Source of the DNA: Betaproteobacteria bacterium
GTDB taxonomy: Bacteria; Pseudomonadota; Gammaproteobacteria; Burkholderiales; Thiobacillaceae
Direction: 5' to 3'
DNA length: 64,000 nt
NCBI GenBank assembly: GCA_016219425.1
Contig: JACRNB010000006.1
Coordinates: 1 to 64,000, forward strand
This document shows, piece after piece, positions 21,326-30,656 of the stretch (its first letter is position 1; every line of letters starts with the position of its first letter). The position numbers and the translations under genes are program-made. A model generated the notes under the pieces. It searched no databases, was not told where the DNA came from, and saw nothing but the letters and a program-made list of their open reading frames with translations.

Positions 21326-21613
21326 ATGATCATGAGCGAAAGCACTCAAACCCAATCTGACAAGAACACGCGCGTGCTCACCGGCACCGTGGTGAGCGAC
21401 AAGATGAACAAGACCGTCACCGTGCTGGTGGAGCGCAAGGTCAAGCACCCGCTCTACGGCAAGGTGATCCGCCTTTCCAAGAAGTATCACGCCCACGACG
21501 AGAACAATGAGTTCCACTCCGGCGACGTGGTAGTGATCGAGGAATGCCGTCCGCTGTCCAAGACCAAGGCGTGGAAAGTGACGCGCCTGATCGAAAAAGC
21601 GGGCTTGGTCTAA
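21326..21613 (+). CDS. rpsQ: 30S ribosomal protein S17
   Basis: S17 (95 residues from this ATG) is a primary binder of 16S rRNA helix 11. The OB-fold core [22 protein letters not shown] and [18 protein letters not shown] are complete. A second ATG at 21332 (MSESTQ) gives a 93-residue form closer to relatives and is an equally good start. Last gene of the S10 operon. Confidence 0.96.
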   Translation: MIMSESTQTQSDKNTRVLTGTVVSDKMNKTVTVLVERKVKHPLYGKVIRLSKKYHAHDENNEFHSGDVVVIEECRPLSKTKAWKVTRLIEKAGLV

Positions 21614-21622
21614 AAAGTAGTT

Positions 21623-21651
21623 GCCAAACGCTGGGGTCGTCGCTATTATGC
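21623..21651 (+). promoter_or_regulatory. Sigma-70 promoter of the spc operon
   Basis: TTGCCA (21623-21628), 17 bases and TATTAT (21646-21651) form a strong promoter in the 162-base gap between rpsQ and rplN. This gap holds no gene. A leader of about 115 bases would follow before rplN. Confidence 0.8.
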
Positions 21652-21775
21652 GCGGCTCTTTGGCGAGGCGAATTGGTCGTTAGGCAGATTCGCCTCGGTT
21701 ATATGTCCGGATGACGGACCAAACCCGAACGGGATCCAAAACTACCTGTGCAAGCAGGCAAGTTGGAGAAGATAA

Positions 21776-22144
21776 ATGATCCAGATGCAATCCATGTTGG
21801 ACGTGGCCGACAACACCGGCGCTCGCACTGTCATGTGCATCAAGGTGTTGGGCGGCTCCAAGCGCCGTTACGCAGGTGTCGGCGACATCATCAAGGTCAG
21901 TATCAAGGATGCGGCCCCGCGTGGCCGCGTCAAGAAAGGTGATGTCTACAACGCTGTTGTCGTTCGTACCGCCAAGGGCGTGCGTCGCCCTGACGGTTCG
22001 TTGATCAAGTTCGACAAGAACGCGGCTGTGCTGCTCAACAACAAACTTGAGCCGATTGGCACCCGAATCTTCGGGCCTGTGACCCGCGAACTGCGCACCG
22101 AGCGATTCATGAAGATCGTCTCGCTCGCGCCTGAAGTGCTGTAA
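21776..22144 (+). CDS. rplN: 50S ribosomal protein L14
   Basis: L14 (122 residues) forms an intersubunit bridge and binds RsfS. It starts [16 protein letters not shown] and contains [15 protein letters not shown]. Length is exactly standard. First gene of the spc operon, with GGAGA before the ATG. Confidence 0.98.
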   Translation: MIQMQSMLDVADNTGARTVMCIKVLGGSKRRYAGVGDIIKVSIKDAAPRGRVKKGDVYNAVVVRTAKGVRRPDGSLIKFDKNAAVLLNNKLEPIGTRIFGPVTRELRTERFMKIVSLAPEVL

Positions 22145-22154
22145 GGAGCTGACC

Positions 22155-22469
22155 ATGCGCAAGATTCGCAAGGGCGATGAAGTCATCGTGCTGACCGGCA
22201 AGGACAAGGGCAAGCGCGGCACTGTGCTGCGTGTGCTGGAGGACGCTTTTGTGGTCGAAGGCGTCAACCGCGTCCGCAAGGCAGTCAAACCCAACCCCAT
22301 GAAGGGGACGCAGGGGGGCTTCCAGGACAAGGACATGCCCATCGATGTTTCCAATGTCGCGCTGTTCAACCCCGCCAATGGCAAGGGTGACCGCGTGGGT
22401 ATCCGTACGCTGGAGGACGGGCGCAAGGTGCGCTTTTTCAAGTCCAACGGCGAAGTAGTGGACGCGTAA
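22155..22469 (+). CDS. rplX: 50S ribosomal protein L24
   Basis: L24 (104 residues) starts 50S assembly. An N-terminal KOW motif ([19 protein letters not shown]) and the [19 protein letters not shown] segment are typical. Ribosome-binding site AAGGAG precedes the ATG. Normal length. Confidence 0.98.
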   Translation: MRKIRKGDEVIVLTGKDKGKRGTVLRVLEDAFVVEGVNRVRKAVKPNPMKGTQGGFQDKDMPIDVSNVALFNPANGKGDRVGIRTLEDGRKVRFFKSNGEVVDA

Positions 22470-22479
22470 GGGGCTAGCC

Positions 22480-23019
22480 ATGGCGCGCATGTACGATTTT
22501 TACAAGGACACTGTGGTGAAACAGTTGACCGACAAGTTCGGTTATCAGTCTCCCATGGAGGTGCCCCGTATCCTCAAGATCACCCTGAACATGGGTGTGG
22601 GCGAGGCGGTGGGTGACAAGAAGGTCATGGAGCACGCCGTGGGCGACATGACCAAGATCGCTGGTCAGAAGCCGGTGGTGACGCTTTCCCGCAAGTCGAT
22701 TGCCGGATTCAAGATTCGCGATCATTACCCTGTCGGTTGCATGGTGACCTTGCGCCGTGAGCATATGTACGAATTCCTGGATCGCCTGGTCACGGTGGCC
22801 ATTCCCCGTATTCGCGACTTCCGCGGGATTGGCGGCAAGGGCTTTGATGGCCGTGGCAACTACAACATGGGCGTCAAGGAGCAGATCATCTTCCCGGAAA
22901 TCGAATACGAGAAGATTGACGCCCTGCGCGGCATGAACATCACCATCACCACCACCGCCAAGACGGACGCAGAGGCCAAGGCCCTGTTGGCGGCGTTCAA
23001 GTTCCCTTTCAAGAATTGA
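22480..23019 (+). CDS. rplE: 50S ribosomal protein L5
   Basis: L5 (179 residues) binds 5S rRNA and contacts P-site tRNA. Motifs present are [33 protein letters not shown] and [20 protein letters not shown]. Length and gene order match the spc operon. Confidence 0.98.
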   Translation: MARMYDFYKDTVVKQLTDKFGYQSPMEVPRILKITLNMGVGEAVGDKKVMEHAVGDMTKIAGQKPVVTLSRKSIAGFKIRDHYPVGCMVTLRREHMYEFLDRLVTVAIPRIRDFRGIGGKGFDGRGNYNMGVKEQIIFPEIEYEKIDALRGMNITITTTAKTDAEAKALLAAFKFPFKN

Positions 23020-23026
23020 GGTTGCG

Positions 23027-23332
23027 ATGGCCAAGCTCGCACTGATCAACCGAGAAGACAAGCGCCGCAAGATGGTGAAGAAGTTCGCTGCCAAACGCGA
23101 CGCCCTCAAGTCCGTCATCAACGACGTCAAGCGTACCGATGAGGAGCGCATGGATGCGCGCATGAAGCTGCAAGCGCAGCCGCGCAATGCCAGCGAATCC
23201 CGTCTGCGCAACCGCTGCCAGCTCACCGGCAGGCCGCGTGGCGTTTTCCGCAAATTTGGGCTGTGCCGGCACAAGATTCGCGAGATCGCCATGCGTGGCG
23301 AGATCCCGGGTGTCGTCAAGGCCAGCTGGTAA
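23027..23332 (+). CDS. rpsN: 30S ribosomal protein S14 (zinc-free form)
   Basis: S14 (101 residues) is the long, non-zinc type. The region that carries CxxC pairs in the short form reads [25 protein letters not shown], with only isolated cysteines. It sits in the 30S head. This contrasts with L36 downstream, which keeps its zinc ribbon. Confidence 0.97.
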   Translation: MAKLALINREDKRRKMVKKFAAKRDALKSVINDVKRTDEERMDARMKLQAQPRNASESRLRNRCQLTGRPRGVFRKFGLCRHKIREIAMRGEIPGVVKASW

Positions 23333-23344
23333 GGGAGAACCGAT

Positions 23345-23740
23345 ATGAGCATGAGTGATCCCATCGCCGATATGCTGACTCGCATCCGCAACGGCCAGCA
23401 GACTGAAAAAGTCACCGTAAGCATGCCTTCCTCCAAGGTGAAGAAGGCCATCGCCGAGGTGCTGAAGGAAGAGGGCTACATCGACGGCTACGCGGTGCGT
23501 GACGCCGACGGCCTGCCGCAGATGGATGTGGCCCTCAAGTACTACGCCGGTCGTCCCGTGATCGAGAAGATTGAGCGCGTCTCCAAGCCTGGTCTGCGAA
23601 TTTACAAGGGGCGCGATGATCTGCCCCGCGTGATGAACGGCCTGGGTGTGGCTATCGTTTCCACCTCCCAGGGCGTGATGACCGACCGCAAGGCTCGCTC
23701 CCTTGGCGTGGGCGGCGAAGTGCTCTGCATCGTGGCTTGA
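23345..23740 (+). CDS. rpsH: 30S ribosomal protein S8
   Basis: S8 (131 residues) binds 16S helix 21 and is the translational repressor of the spc operon in enterobacteria. It starts [16 protein letters not shown] and ends in the conserved [22 protein letters not shown]-type block (here from STSQGVMTD). Normal length. Confidence 0.98.
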   Translation: MSMSDPIADMLTRIRNGQQTEKVTVSMPSSKVKKAIAEVLKEEGYIDGYAVRDADGLPQMDVALKYYAGRPVIEKIERVSKPGLRIYKGRDDLPRVMNGLGVAIVSTSQGVMTDRKARSLGVGGEVLCIVA

Positions 23741-23750
23741 GGTAAAGAAC

Positions 23751-24284
23751 ATGTCTCGCGTTGCCAAGAACCCCATTGCTGTGCCGGCTGGCGTCGAAGT
23801 CAAGCTGTCGCAGGATTCCATTACTGTGAAGGGCCCTCTGGGCTCGATCGACCAGGCCCTGACCTCGCTGGTGAGCGTCACCTTCGCCGACGGCAACCTC
23901 CAGGTTGCCGCAGCGGGTGGCAGTCGCACCGCGCAGGCCATGTCCGGCACCACTCGCGCCCTGCTGGCGAACATGGTGTTGGGCGTGTCCAAGGGCTTTG
24001 AGCGCAAGCTCAACCTGGTCGGCGTGGGCTATCGCGCCCAGGCGCAGGGAAACAAGCTGAACCTTTCTCTCGGTTTTTCCCACCCGGTCGAGCATGTGAT
24101 GCCCGAGGGTGTGAAGGTCGAGACCCCCACCCAGACCGAGGTTGTGCTCAAGGGTGTGGATAAACAGAAGGTTGGCCAGGTCGCCGCCGATGTGCGCGCC
24201 TACCGCAAACCCGAGCCCTACAAGGGCAAGGGTGTGCGTTACGCCAACGAAGTCGTGGTCTTGAAAGAGACCAAGAAGAAATAA
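23751..24284 (+). CDS. rplF: 50S ribosomal protein L6
   Basis: L6 (177 residues) lies near the sarcin-ricin loop and factor site. It starts [16 protein letters not shown] and contains [21 protein letters not shown]-type and [14 protein letters not shown] motifs. The ATG at 23751 fits homologues; the longer open frame upstream lies within rpsH. Confidence 0.98.
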   Translation: MSRVAKNPIAVPAGVEVKLSQDSITVKGPLGSIDQALTSLVSVTFADGNLQVAAAGGSRTAQAMSGTTRALLANMVLGVSKGFERKLNLVGVGYRAQAQGNKLNLSLGFSHPVEHVMPEGVKVETPTQTEVVLKGVDKQKVGQVAADVRAYRKPEPYKGKGVRYANEVVVLKETKKK

Positions 24285-24299
24285 CCTGGAGCGATGGCA

Positions 24300-24653
24300 A
24301 TGGACAAGAACATCCGGCGACTGCGCAGGGCGCGCAAAACCCGCGCCAAGATCGCAGAGCTTGGCGCGATTCGACTGTGCGTGCATCGCACCAACACCCA
24401 CATCTACGCCCAGCTCATCGATGCGACCGGCGGCAACGTGGTGGCCGCGGTCTCCACGGTGGAGAAGGAAGTGCGTGGGCAGATCAAGAACGGCAGCAAT
24501 GTGGAAGCGGCCAAGCTCATCGGCAAGCTCATCGCCGAGAAGGCCAAGGCGGCAGGCGTCGAGAGCGTGGCCTTCGACCGCGCCGGTTTCGCCTTCCACG
24601 GTCGTGTAAAGGCATTGGCTGAGGCGGCGCGTGAAGCCGGCCTCCAGTTCTAA
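24300..24653 (+). CDS. rplR: 50S ribosomal protein L18
   Basis: L18 (117 residues) binds 5S rRNA with L5. Motifs include [15 protein letters not shown] and the [16 protein letters not shown] region. Two ATGs compete. The site TGGAG at 24287-24291 is 2 bases from the first (24294) and 8 bases from the second (24300), so I use 24300, which also matches relatives that start MDK. Confidence 0.95.
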   Translation: MDKNIRRLRRARKTRAKIAELGAIRLCVHRTNTHIYAQLIDATGGNVVAAVSTVEKEVRGQIKNGSNVEAAKLIGKLIAEKAKAAGVESVAFDRAGFAFHGRVKALAEAAREAGLQF

Positions 24654-24665
24654 GCGAGGATCATC

Positions 24666-25178
24666 ATGGCTAGACCAGAACAGCAGCAGGAAGACAAGGG
24701 CGACGGCCTCAAGGAGAAGATGATCTCCGTCAACCGCGTCACCAAGGTGGTGAAGGGCGGACGGATTCTCGGCTTCGCGGCGCTGACCGTGGTGGGTGAT
24801 GGCGATGGCGGCGTCGGCATGGGCAAGGGCAAGTCCCGCGAAGTCCCGGTGGCCGTGACCAAGGCCATGGAAGAGGCGCGCCGCAAGATGGTCAAGGTGT
24901 CCCTCAAGAACGGCACCTTCCATCACGCGGTGGTCGGCAAGCACGGTTCCTCCGTGGTACTGATCCAGCCCGCCTCCGAAGGCACCGGCATCATCGCCGG
25001 CGGCGCCATGCGCGCCATCTTCGAGGTCATGGGCGTGCATAACGTGCTCGCCAAGTGCCTGGGTTCCACCAATCCCTACAACGTGGTTCGCGCCACCCTC
25101 AACGGTCTGTCGCAGATGTCGACCCCGAGCGAAGTTGCGGCCAAGCGCGGCAAGACCGTGGCAGAGATCCTGGAGTAA
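24666..25178 (+). CDS. rpsE: 30S ribosomal protein S5
   Basis: S5 (170 residues) acts in decoding fidelity and mRNA unwinding. The double-stranded-RNA-binding-like N domain ([18 protein letters not shown]) and [18 protein letters not shown]-type loop are intact, with the C-terminal domain to [16 protein letters not shown]. Normal length. Confidence 0.98.
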   Translation: MARPEQQQEDKGDGLKEKMISVNRVTKVVKGGRILGFAALTVVGDGDGGVGMGKGKSREVPVAVTKAMEEARRKMVKVSLKNGTFHHAVVGKHGSSVVLIQPASEGTGIIAGGAMRAIFEVMGVHNVLAKCLGSTNPYNVVRATLNGLSQMSTPSEVAAKRGKTVAEILE

Positions 25179-25181
25179 GTC

Positions 25182-25367
25182 ATGAGCGGCAAGATCAAAG
25201 TCACCCTCGTGAAGAGCCCCATCGGCACGATCGAAAGCCACCGCGCCTGCGTGCGCGGCCTGGGCCTCAGGCGCATGAACCATAGCGTCGTGCTGGAAGA
25301 CACCCCATCGGTGCGCGGCATGATTACCAAAGTGAACTACCTGGTTAAGTCCGAGGTGGCGCAATGA
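25182..25367 (+). CDS. rpmD: 50S ribosomal protein L30
   Basis: L30 (61 residues) is the small 50S protein with the pattern [29 protein letters not shown]-like core (read as [10 protein letters not shown] then [10 protein letters not shown]). It lies 3 bases after rpsE and overlaps the rplO start by 4 bases (ATGA). Confidence 0.97.
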   Translation: MSGKIKVTLVKSPIGTIESHRACVRGLGLRRMNHSVVLEDTPSVRGMITKVNYLVKSEVAQ

Positions 25368-25807
25368 AACTGAACACCATCAAACCCGCTGAGGGCGCGA
25401 CGCATTCCTCCAAGCGTCCCGGTCGCGGCATCGGATCCGGCCTGGGCAAGACCGGCGGTCGCGGTCACAAGGGCCAGAAATCCCGTGCCGGCGGCTTCCA
25501 CAAGGTCGGCTTCGAAGGCGGTCAGATGCCCATGGCGCGCCGTCTGCCCAAGCGTGGATTCATCTCCCTGGATCGCAATTTCAAGGTGGAAGTGCGTCTC
25601 TCCGACCTGAACGCCATGCCCGTCGACACCATCGACCTGCTGGTGCTGAAGCAGGCCGGCGTGGTGCCTCAACTCGCCATCTCCGCCAAGGTGATCCTGG
25701 CTGGTTCCATTGAGCGCGCCATCCAGGTCAGCGGCCTGGGCGTGACCAAGGGCGCCAAGGCCGCGATCGAAGCTGCCGGCGGCAGCATTGTGGCTGCTGC
25801 GGAATAA
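25364..25807 (+). CDS. rplO: 50S ribosomal protein L15
   Basis: L15 (147 residues) is a late 50S assembly protein. A Gly/Arg/Lys-rich extended N-terminus ([21 protein letters not shown]) threads through rRNA. The globular domain contains [10 protein letters not shown]. The start overlaps the rpmD stop. Normal length. Confidence 0.97.
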   Translation: MKLNTIKPAEGATHSSKRPGRGIGSGLGKTGGRGHKGQKSRAGGFHKVGFEGGQMPMARRLPKRGFISLDRNFKVEVRLSDLNAMPVDTIDLLVLKQAGVVPQLAISAKVILAGSIERAIQVSGLGVTKGAKAAIEAAGGSIVAAAE

Positions 25808-25816
25808 GGACTGGCG

Positions 25817-27142
25817 ATGTCCGGCGCTTCCAACCTGCTTCAGATGACGGGAAAGATGGGCGACCTCAAAGCGCGCCTGTGGTTCCTGCTGGGCGCTTTG
25901 GTGGTATACCGGATCGGCTCCTTCATCCCCGTACCGGGCATTGATCCGGTTGTCCTGGCCGACCTGTTCAAAGGTCAGCAGGGCGGCATCCTGGGGATGT
26001 TCAACATGTTCTCCGGCGGCGCGTTGTCGCGCTTCTCCGTGTTTGCGCTGGGGATCATGCCGTACATCTCCGCCTCCATCATCATGCAGCTCATGACGGT
26101 GGTATCGCCGCAGATGGAGGCCTTGAAGAAGGAAGGCGAGGCGGGTCGCCGCAAGATTACGCAATACACCCGTTACGGCACCGTGTTCTTCGCCGCGTTC
26201 CAGGCCATCGGCATTTCCATTGCCCTGGAAAGCCAGCCCAACCTGGTGCTGGACCCCGGCTTCATGTTCCGCATCACCACCGTCGTCACCCTGGTGGCCG
26301 GCACCATGTTCCTGATGTGGCTGGGCGAGCAGATCACCGAACGCGGCTTGGGCAACGGCATCTCCATGATCATCTTCGCCGGCATCGCGGCGGGCCTGCC
26401 GAAGGCCATTGGCGGCACCCTGGAGCTGACCCGCACCGGCGCGTTCTCCATTCCCCTCGTGCTCTTGCTGTTCGTCGGCGCACTGTTGATTACCGCCCTG
26501 GTGGTGTTTGTGGAACGCGGTCAGCGCAAGATCCTGGTGAACTACGCCAAGCGTCAGGTCGGCAACAAGGTCTATGGCGGACAAAGCTCCCATCTGCCCC
26601 TGAAGCTGAACATGGCGGGTGTGATCCCCCCCATCTTCGCCAGCTCCATCATCCTGTTCCCGGCCACCATCGCCGGCTGGTTCGGCCAGAACGAATCCAT
26701 GAACTGGCTCAAGGATCTGAGTGGTGCGCTGTCGCCCGGCCAGCCCATCTATGTGCTGCTGTACGCCTCCGCCATCATCTTCTTCTGCTTCTTCTACACC
26801 GCGCTGGTGTTCAATCCCCGCGAAACGGCAGACAACCTGAAGAAGAGCGGCGCGTTCGTGCCCGGCTATCGTCCCGGCGAGCAGACCGCACGTTATATCG
26901 ACAAGGTGATGACCCGCTTGACCCTGGTGGGCGCGGCCTACATCACGCTGGTGTGCTTGATCCCCGAATTTCTGATCGTCAACTGGAACGTGCCTTTCTA
27001 TTTCGGCGGCACTTCCCTGTTGATCATCGTGGTGGTGACGATGGATTTCATGGCGCAGGTGCAGGCCTACATCATGACCCACCAGTACGAATCCCTGCTT
27101 AAGAAGGCTAACTTCAAAGGCGGTAATTTCCTCTCTCGGTAA
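25817..27142 (+). CDS. secY: Preprotein translocase subunit SecY
   Basis: SecY (441 residues) is the protein-conducting channel of the inner membrane. Ten hydrophobic helices are visible. The plug region follows helix 1 and includes [21 protein letters not shown]. The cytosolic loop before the last helices reads [21 protein letters not shown], which contacts SecA. Placement after rplO in the spc operon is universal. Confidence 0.98.
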   Translation: MSGASNLLQMTGKMGDLKARLWFLLGALVVYRIGSFIPVPGIDPVVLADLFKGQQGGILGMFNMFSGGALSRFSVFALGIMPYISASIIMQLMTVVSPQMEALKKEGEAGRRKITQYTRYGTVFFAAFQAIGISIALESQPNLVLDPGFMFRITTVVTLVAGTMFLMWLGEQITERGLGNGISMIIFAGIAAGLPKAIGGTLELTRTGAFSIPLVLLLFVGALLITALVVFVERGQRKILVNYAKRQVGNKVYGGQSSHLPLKLNMAGVIPPIFASSIILFPATIAGWFGQNESMNWLKDLSGALSPGQPIYVLLYASAIIFFCFFYTALVFNPRETADNLKKSGAFVPGYRPGEQTARYIDKVMTRLTLVGAAYITLVCLIPEFLIVNWNVPFYFGGTSLLIIVVVTMDFMAQVQAYIMTHQYESLLKKANFKGGNFLSR

Positions 27143-27148
27143 TCGGTC

Positions 27149-27367
27149 ATGGCGAAAGATGACGTCATACAGATGCAGGGAGAGGTGGTGGAAAACCTGC
27201 CGAATGCCACGTTCCGGGTCAAGCTGGAAAACGGATACATGGTACTCGGTCATATTTCCGGGAAGATGCGGATGCACTACATCCGAATCCTCCCAGGTGA
27301 CAAGGTCACGGTGGAGTTGACTCCCTATGATCTGTCCCGCGCGCGCATCGTTTACCGCGCCAAGTAA
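27149..27367 (+). CDS. infA: Translation initiation factor IF-1
   Basis: IF-1 (72 residues) is a single OB-fold protein that covers the 30S A site during initiation. It starts [21 protein letters not shown] and ends [11 protein letters not shown], matching the family exactly. Its presence between secY and rpmJ is the betaproteobacterial arrangement. Confidence 0.98.
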   Translation: MAKDDVIQMQGEVVENLPNATFRVKLENGYMVLGHISGKMRMHYIRILPGDKVTVELTPYDLSRARIVYRAK

Positions 27368-27393
27368 CGAATTGATAGGAAAAGGAGCAGGAC

Positions 27394-27507
27394 ATGCGTG
27401 TTCAGGCCTCTGTAAAGAAGATTTGCCGCAAGTGCAAGATCGTGCGCCGCAAGGGTGTGGTGCGCGTGATCTGTGCCGAAGCACGTCACAAGCAGCGTCA
27501 AGGTTGA
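27394..27507 (+). CDS. rpmJ: 50S ribosomal protein L36 (zinc-binding form)
   Basis: A 37-residue open frame starting [15 protein letters not shown], too short for many gene finders. The zinc ribbon is complete: Cys11, Cys14, Cys27 and His32. GGAG sits 7 bases before the ATG. It lies between infA and rpsM, as in the standard order, which makes the call secure. Confidence 0.97.
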   Translation: MRVQASVKKICRKCKIVRRKGVVRVICAEARHKQRQG

Positions 27508-27570
27508 TCGGGCGAACGATGTTCTCTCGTATCGATTTTTTTCCCGTTTCACGTTTCTGAGGGTTAGCCC

Positions 27571-27933
27571 ATGGCCCGTATTGCTGGGGTAAACATCCCA
27601 AACCATAAGCACGCCGAGATCGCACTGACCTCGATCTATGGCATTGGTCGCACCCGCGCCCGCCTGATCTGCCAGGAGGTGGGAGTCAATCCTGCCGCCA
27701 AGATGAAGGATCTGTCCGACGCCGAGGTAGACAAGCTGCGCGACGGCGTCGCCAAGTTCACGGTGGAAGGCGACCTGCGTCGCGAGATCACCATGAACAT
27801 CAAGCGCCTGATGGATCTGGGCTGCTACCGTGGCGTGCGTCACCGCAAGGGTCTGCCCGTTCGCGGACAGCGCACCCGTACCAACGCCCGCACCCGCAAG
27901 GGCCCGCGCAAGCAAATGCAAGTCAAGAAGTAA
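27571..27933 (+). CDS. rpsM: 30S ribosomal protein S13
   Basis: S13 (120 residues) forms bridges from the 30S head to the 50S and contacts P-site tRNA through its basic tail. It starts [19 protein letters not shown] and has [20 protein letters not shown] with a basic C-terminus. First gene of the alpha operon. Confidence 0.98.
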   Translation: MARIAGVNIPNHKHAEIALTSIYGIGRTRARLICQEVGVNPAAKMKDLSDAEVDKLRDGVAKFTVEGDLRREITMNIKRLMDLGCYRGVRHRKGLPVRGQRTRTNARTRKGPRKQMQVKK

Positions 27934-27945
27934 CAGGACACAGTC

Positions 27946-28338
27946 ATGGCCAAGGCAACCGCCGCGCGTGTGCGCAAAAAAGTAAAGAAGAACGTGGCTG
28001 ATGGGGTCGCCCACATCCACGCCTCTTTCAACAACACCATCGTCACCATCACCGACCGTCAGGGCAATGCCCTGGCCTGGGCGACTGCGGGTGGCGCAGG
28101 CTTCAAGGGCTCGCGCAAATCCACGCCGTTCGCGGCCCAGGTCGCCGCTGAAAACGCCGGCAAGATGGCGCTGGAATACGGGTTGAAGAATCTGGAAGTG
28201 CGCATCAAGGGCCCCGGCCCTGGTCGTGACTCCACCGTGCGCGCCCTCAACGCCCTTGGCTACAAGATCACCAGCATCTCCGATGTGACGCCCATGCCGC
28301 ATAACGGCTGCCGTCCGCCGAAGAAGCGCCGCATCTAA
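27946..28338 (+). CDS. rpsK: 30S ribosomal protein S11
   Basis: S11 (130 residues) lies on the 30S platform near the E site. It contains [21 protein letters not shown] and ends [15 protein letters not shown] with the conserved Asn-Gly pair prone to isoaspartate formation. Normal length. Confidence 0.98.
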   Translation: MAKATAARVRKKVKKNVADGVAHIHASFNNTIVTITDRQGNALAWATAGGAGFKGSRKSTPFAAQVAAENAGKMALEYGLKNLEVRIKGPGPGRDSTVRALNALGYKITSISDVTPMPHNGCRPPKKRRI

Positions 28339-28350
28339 GGAGAGCACGAA

Positions 28351-28977
28351 GTGGCCCGCAACCTTGATCCGAAATGCCGTCAGTGCCGCCGCGAGGGCGA
28401 GAAGCTGTTCCTCAAAGGCGAGAAGTGCCTCACCGACAAATGCGCCATCGAGCGCCGCAACCAGGCCCCTGGTCAACATGGCGCCAAGCAGGCGCGCGTG
28501 TCCGACTACGGCACCCAACTGCGTGAAAAGCAAAAGATTCGTCGCATCTACGGCGTACTTGAGCGCCAATTCCGCCTCAGCTATTTCGAGGCCGACCGTC
28601 GCAAGGGTGTGACCGGCGAGAACCTGCTGCAACTGCTGGAATCGCGTCTCGACAGCGTCGCCTACCGCATGGGCTTCGGCGCCTCGCGCACCGAATCGCG
28701 CCAGGCCGTACGCCACAACGCCATCCTCGTGAACGGCAGGCGCGTCAACATCCCGTCCTACCGCGTGAAACCGGGCGATGTGGTGGAAGTGGCGGAGAAG
28801 TCTCGCGCCCAGTTGCGTCTCAAGGCCTCCGTGGAAGCCGCCGAAAGCCGTGGTTACCCCGAGTGGGTGGAAGTGGATGCCAAGGCCATGAAGGGTACCT
28901 TCAAGGCCTTGCCGCAGCGTTCCGAGCTGCCCTCGACCATCAACGAGCACCTGGTCATCGAACTCTATTCCAAGTAA
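28351..28977 (+). CDS. rpsD: 30S ribosomal protein S4
   Basis: S4 (208 residues) is a primary 16S binder and represses the alpha operon in enterobacteria. The start is GTG at 28351 ([22 protein letters not shown]). The Cys pattern CRQC and CLTDKC of a zinc-type N-terminus is present. The S4 RNA-binding domain covers [21 protein letters not shown]. Confidence 0.98.
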   Translation: MARNLDPKCRQCRREGEKLFLKGEKCLTDKCAIERRNQAPGQHGAKQARVSDYGTQLREKQKIRRIYGVLERQFRLSYFEADRRKGVTGENLLQLLESRLDSVAYRMGFGASRTESRQAVRHNAILVNGRRVNIPSYRVKPGDVVEVAEKSRAQLRLKASVEAAESRGYPEWVEVDAKAMKGTFKALPQRSELPSTINEHLVIELYSK

Positions 28978-29005
28978 TCGCCCTGACCTTTGAAGGAAGC
29001 GAACT

Positions 29006-30001
29006 ATGTCTAACACCGGCGATCTGCTGAAGCCCCGTATTGTCGAGGTCGACAGCATGTCCCCCCGCCAGGCCCGGATCACTCTGGAGCCGTTTGAGCG
29101 TGGTTATGGCCATACGCTGGGTAATGCCCTGCGCCGCATCCTCCTGTCCTCCATGCGTGGCTATGCCACCACCGAGGTCAAGATCACCGGCGTGGTGCAT
29201 GAATACTCTGCGCTGGACGGCGTGCAGGAAGATGTGGTCGACATCCTGCTCAACCTGAAAGGGCTGGCCGTCAAGCTGAACAACCGCAGCGACGCCCTGA
29301 TCACCATCGACAAGAGCGGCGAAGGCACGGTCACCGCCGCCGACATCAAGGCTGGTCATGACGTCGAGATCCTGAATCCCGACCACGTCATCGCCCACCT
29401 GACCAAGGGCGGCAAGCTGGAGATGGAGATCAAGGTCGAAACCGGTCGCGGTTACGTCCCTGCCAGCACCCGCCAGCAGTCGGAAGAATCCCGTCCGGTC
29501 GGCGTCATCATGCTGGACGCCTTGTTCAGCCCGGTGAAGAAGGTCAGTTTCAGCGTCGAGAGCGCCCGCGTCGAGCAGCGCACCGACCTGGACAAGTTGG
29601 TGCTGGAGATCGAGACCAACGGCGTGATCGACCCCTCCGAGGCCGTCCGTTCCGCCGCGCGCGTCCTGATCGAGCAACTCGCCTCGTTTGCCGACCTCAA
29701 GGGCATGGCCCCGGTGAGCGAAGCGGGCGGGCCGCGCACCAGCGCCACGCCCCCGGTCGCCCCGATCCTGCTGCGTCCGGTGGACGAACTCGAACTCACG
29801 GTTCGTTCCGCCAACTGTCTCAAGGCCGAGAACATCTATTACATCGGCGACCTGATCCAGCGCACCGAAACCGAACTCCTGAAGACCCCCAACCTGGGTC
29901 GCAAGTCTCTTAACGAGATCAAGGATGTGCTGGCTTCGCGTGGCCTGACGCTGGGCATGAAGCTGGAAAACTGGCCGCCCGTAGGCCTGGAAAAGCCCTG
30001 A
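29006..30001 (+). CDS. rpoA: RNA polymerase alpha subunit
   Basis: Alpha (331 residues) dimerises to start RNA polymerase assembly and recognises UP elements and activators. The N-terminal domain has [23 protein letters not shown]. The C-terminal domain has [22 protein letters not shown] and the helix-hairpin-helix region [19 protein letters not shown]. The interdomain linker is slightly long (about residues 235-250). Confidence 0.98.
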   Translation: MSNTGDLLKPRIVEVDSMSPRQARITLEPFERGYGHTLGNALRRILLSSMRGYATTEVKITGVVHEYSALDGVQEDVVDILLNLKGLAVKLNNRSDALITIDKSGEGTVTAADIKAGHDVEILNPDHVIAHLTKGGKLEMEIKVETGRGYVPASTRQQSEESRPVGVIMLDALFSPVKKVSFSVESARVEQRTDLDKLVLEIETNGVIDPSEAVRSAARVLIEQLASFADLKGMAPVSEAGGPRTSATPPVAPILLRPVDELELTVRSANCLKAENIYYIGDLIQRTETELLKTPNLGRKSLNEIKDVLASRGLTLGMKLENWPPVGLEKP

Positions 30002-30036
30002 CGGACCACCTGGCCTGAATTAACGAGGTAAACGAA

Positions 30037-30438
30037 ATGCGCCACCGCCTATCCAATCGCAAACTCAACCGCACGACCAGCCACCGTCTGGCCCTGTTGC
30101 GCAACCTGTCCAACGCCCTGCTCAAGCACGAGGCGATCAAGACCACGTTGCCCAAGGCCAAGGAACTGCGCCGCGTGGTGGAGCCCCTCATCACCCTGGG
30201 CAAGACCCCCAGCCTGGCCAATCGCCGCCTGGCCTTTGCCCGCCTGCGCGACCGTGACATCGTCGGCAAGTTGTTCGACGACCTGGGCCCCCGTTTCATG
30301 GGCCGTCCCGGCGGTTATGTGCGCATCCTCAAGTTCGGCTTCCGCCAGGGCGACAACGCCCCCATGGCCTACGTTGAGCTGGTGGATCGCGCCGCGGATG
30401 CGGGCGAGGCAGTGGAAGTGAACGAAGCGGCTGCCTGA
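30037..30438 (+). CDS. rplQ: 50S ribosomal protein L17
   Basis: L17 (133 residues) lies at the bottom of the 50S near the tunnel exit. It starts [17 protein letters not shown]. The family core [27 protein letters not shown] is present, with a short acidic tail. Last gene of the alpha operon, followed by a strong terminator. Confidence 0.98.
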   Translation: MRHRLSNRKLNRTTSHRLALLRNLSNALLKHEAIKTTLPKAKELRRVVEPLITLGKTPSLANRRLAFARLRDRDIVGKLFDDLGPRFMGRPGGYVRILKFGFRQGDNAPMAYVELVDRAADAGEAVEVNEAAA

Positions 30439-30458
30439 GTCGCGCGTTCCATCTCTGG

Positions 30459-30494
30459 AATGTAAAAGGCCGGCGCAAGCCGGCCTTTTACATT
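30459..30494 (+). terminator. Strong terminator after rplQ
   Basis: A perfect 16-bp stem (30459-30474 with 30479-30494) around a GCAA loop. AAAA in the left arm and TTTT in the right arm mean it can work on both strands, between rplQ and the convergent cbbO. Confidence 0.9.
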
Positions 30495-30507
30495 CGTGGT
30501 TTGTCTC

Positions 30508-30656
30508 ACTTCGTCAGCGCCAGGAACAGCTCGGGCCGCTTTTAGTTCCGGCCCGCCGCTGCGCGGCTTAACTTGCGGACGCAAGTTAGCCTGCACTGAA
30601 GATTGCCCTTCCTGGCACTTACTTCGTCAGCGCCAGGAACAGCTCGGGCAATCTTT
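30508..30656. repeat. Duplicated cbbO tail with nested inverted repeats
   Basis: The last 28-29 bases of the cbbO coding strand (encoding PELFLALTK and its stop region) occur twice on the minus strand, at about 30509-30537 and 30622-30651, both preceded by GCCGGAA-like sequence. Between them lie inverted repeats: TAACTTGCG/CGCAAGTTA (about 30568-30587) and CGGGCC/GGCCCG. Around the proximal copy, GATTGCCC and TTCCTGGC on one side match GCCAGGAA and GGGCAATC on the other. The region can fold into stacked hairpins and probably ends cbbO transcription. Exact bounds are approximate. Confidence 0.7.
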
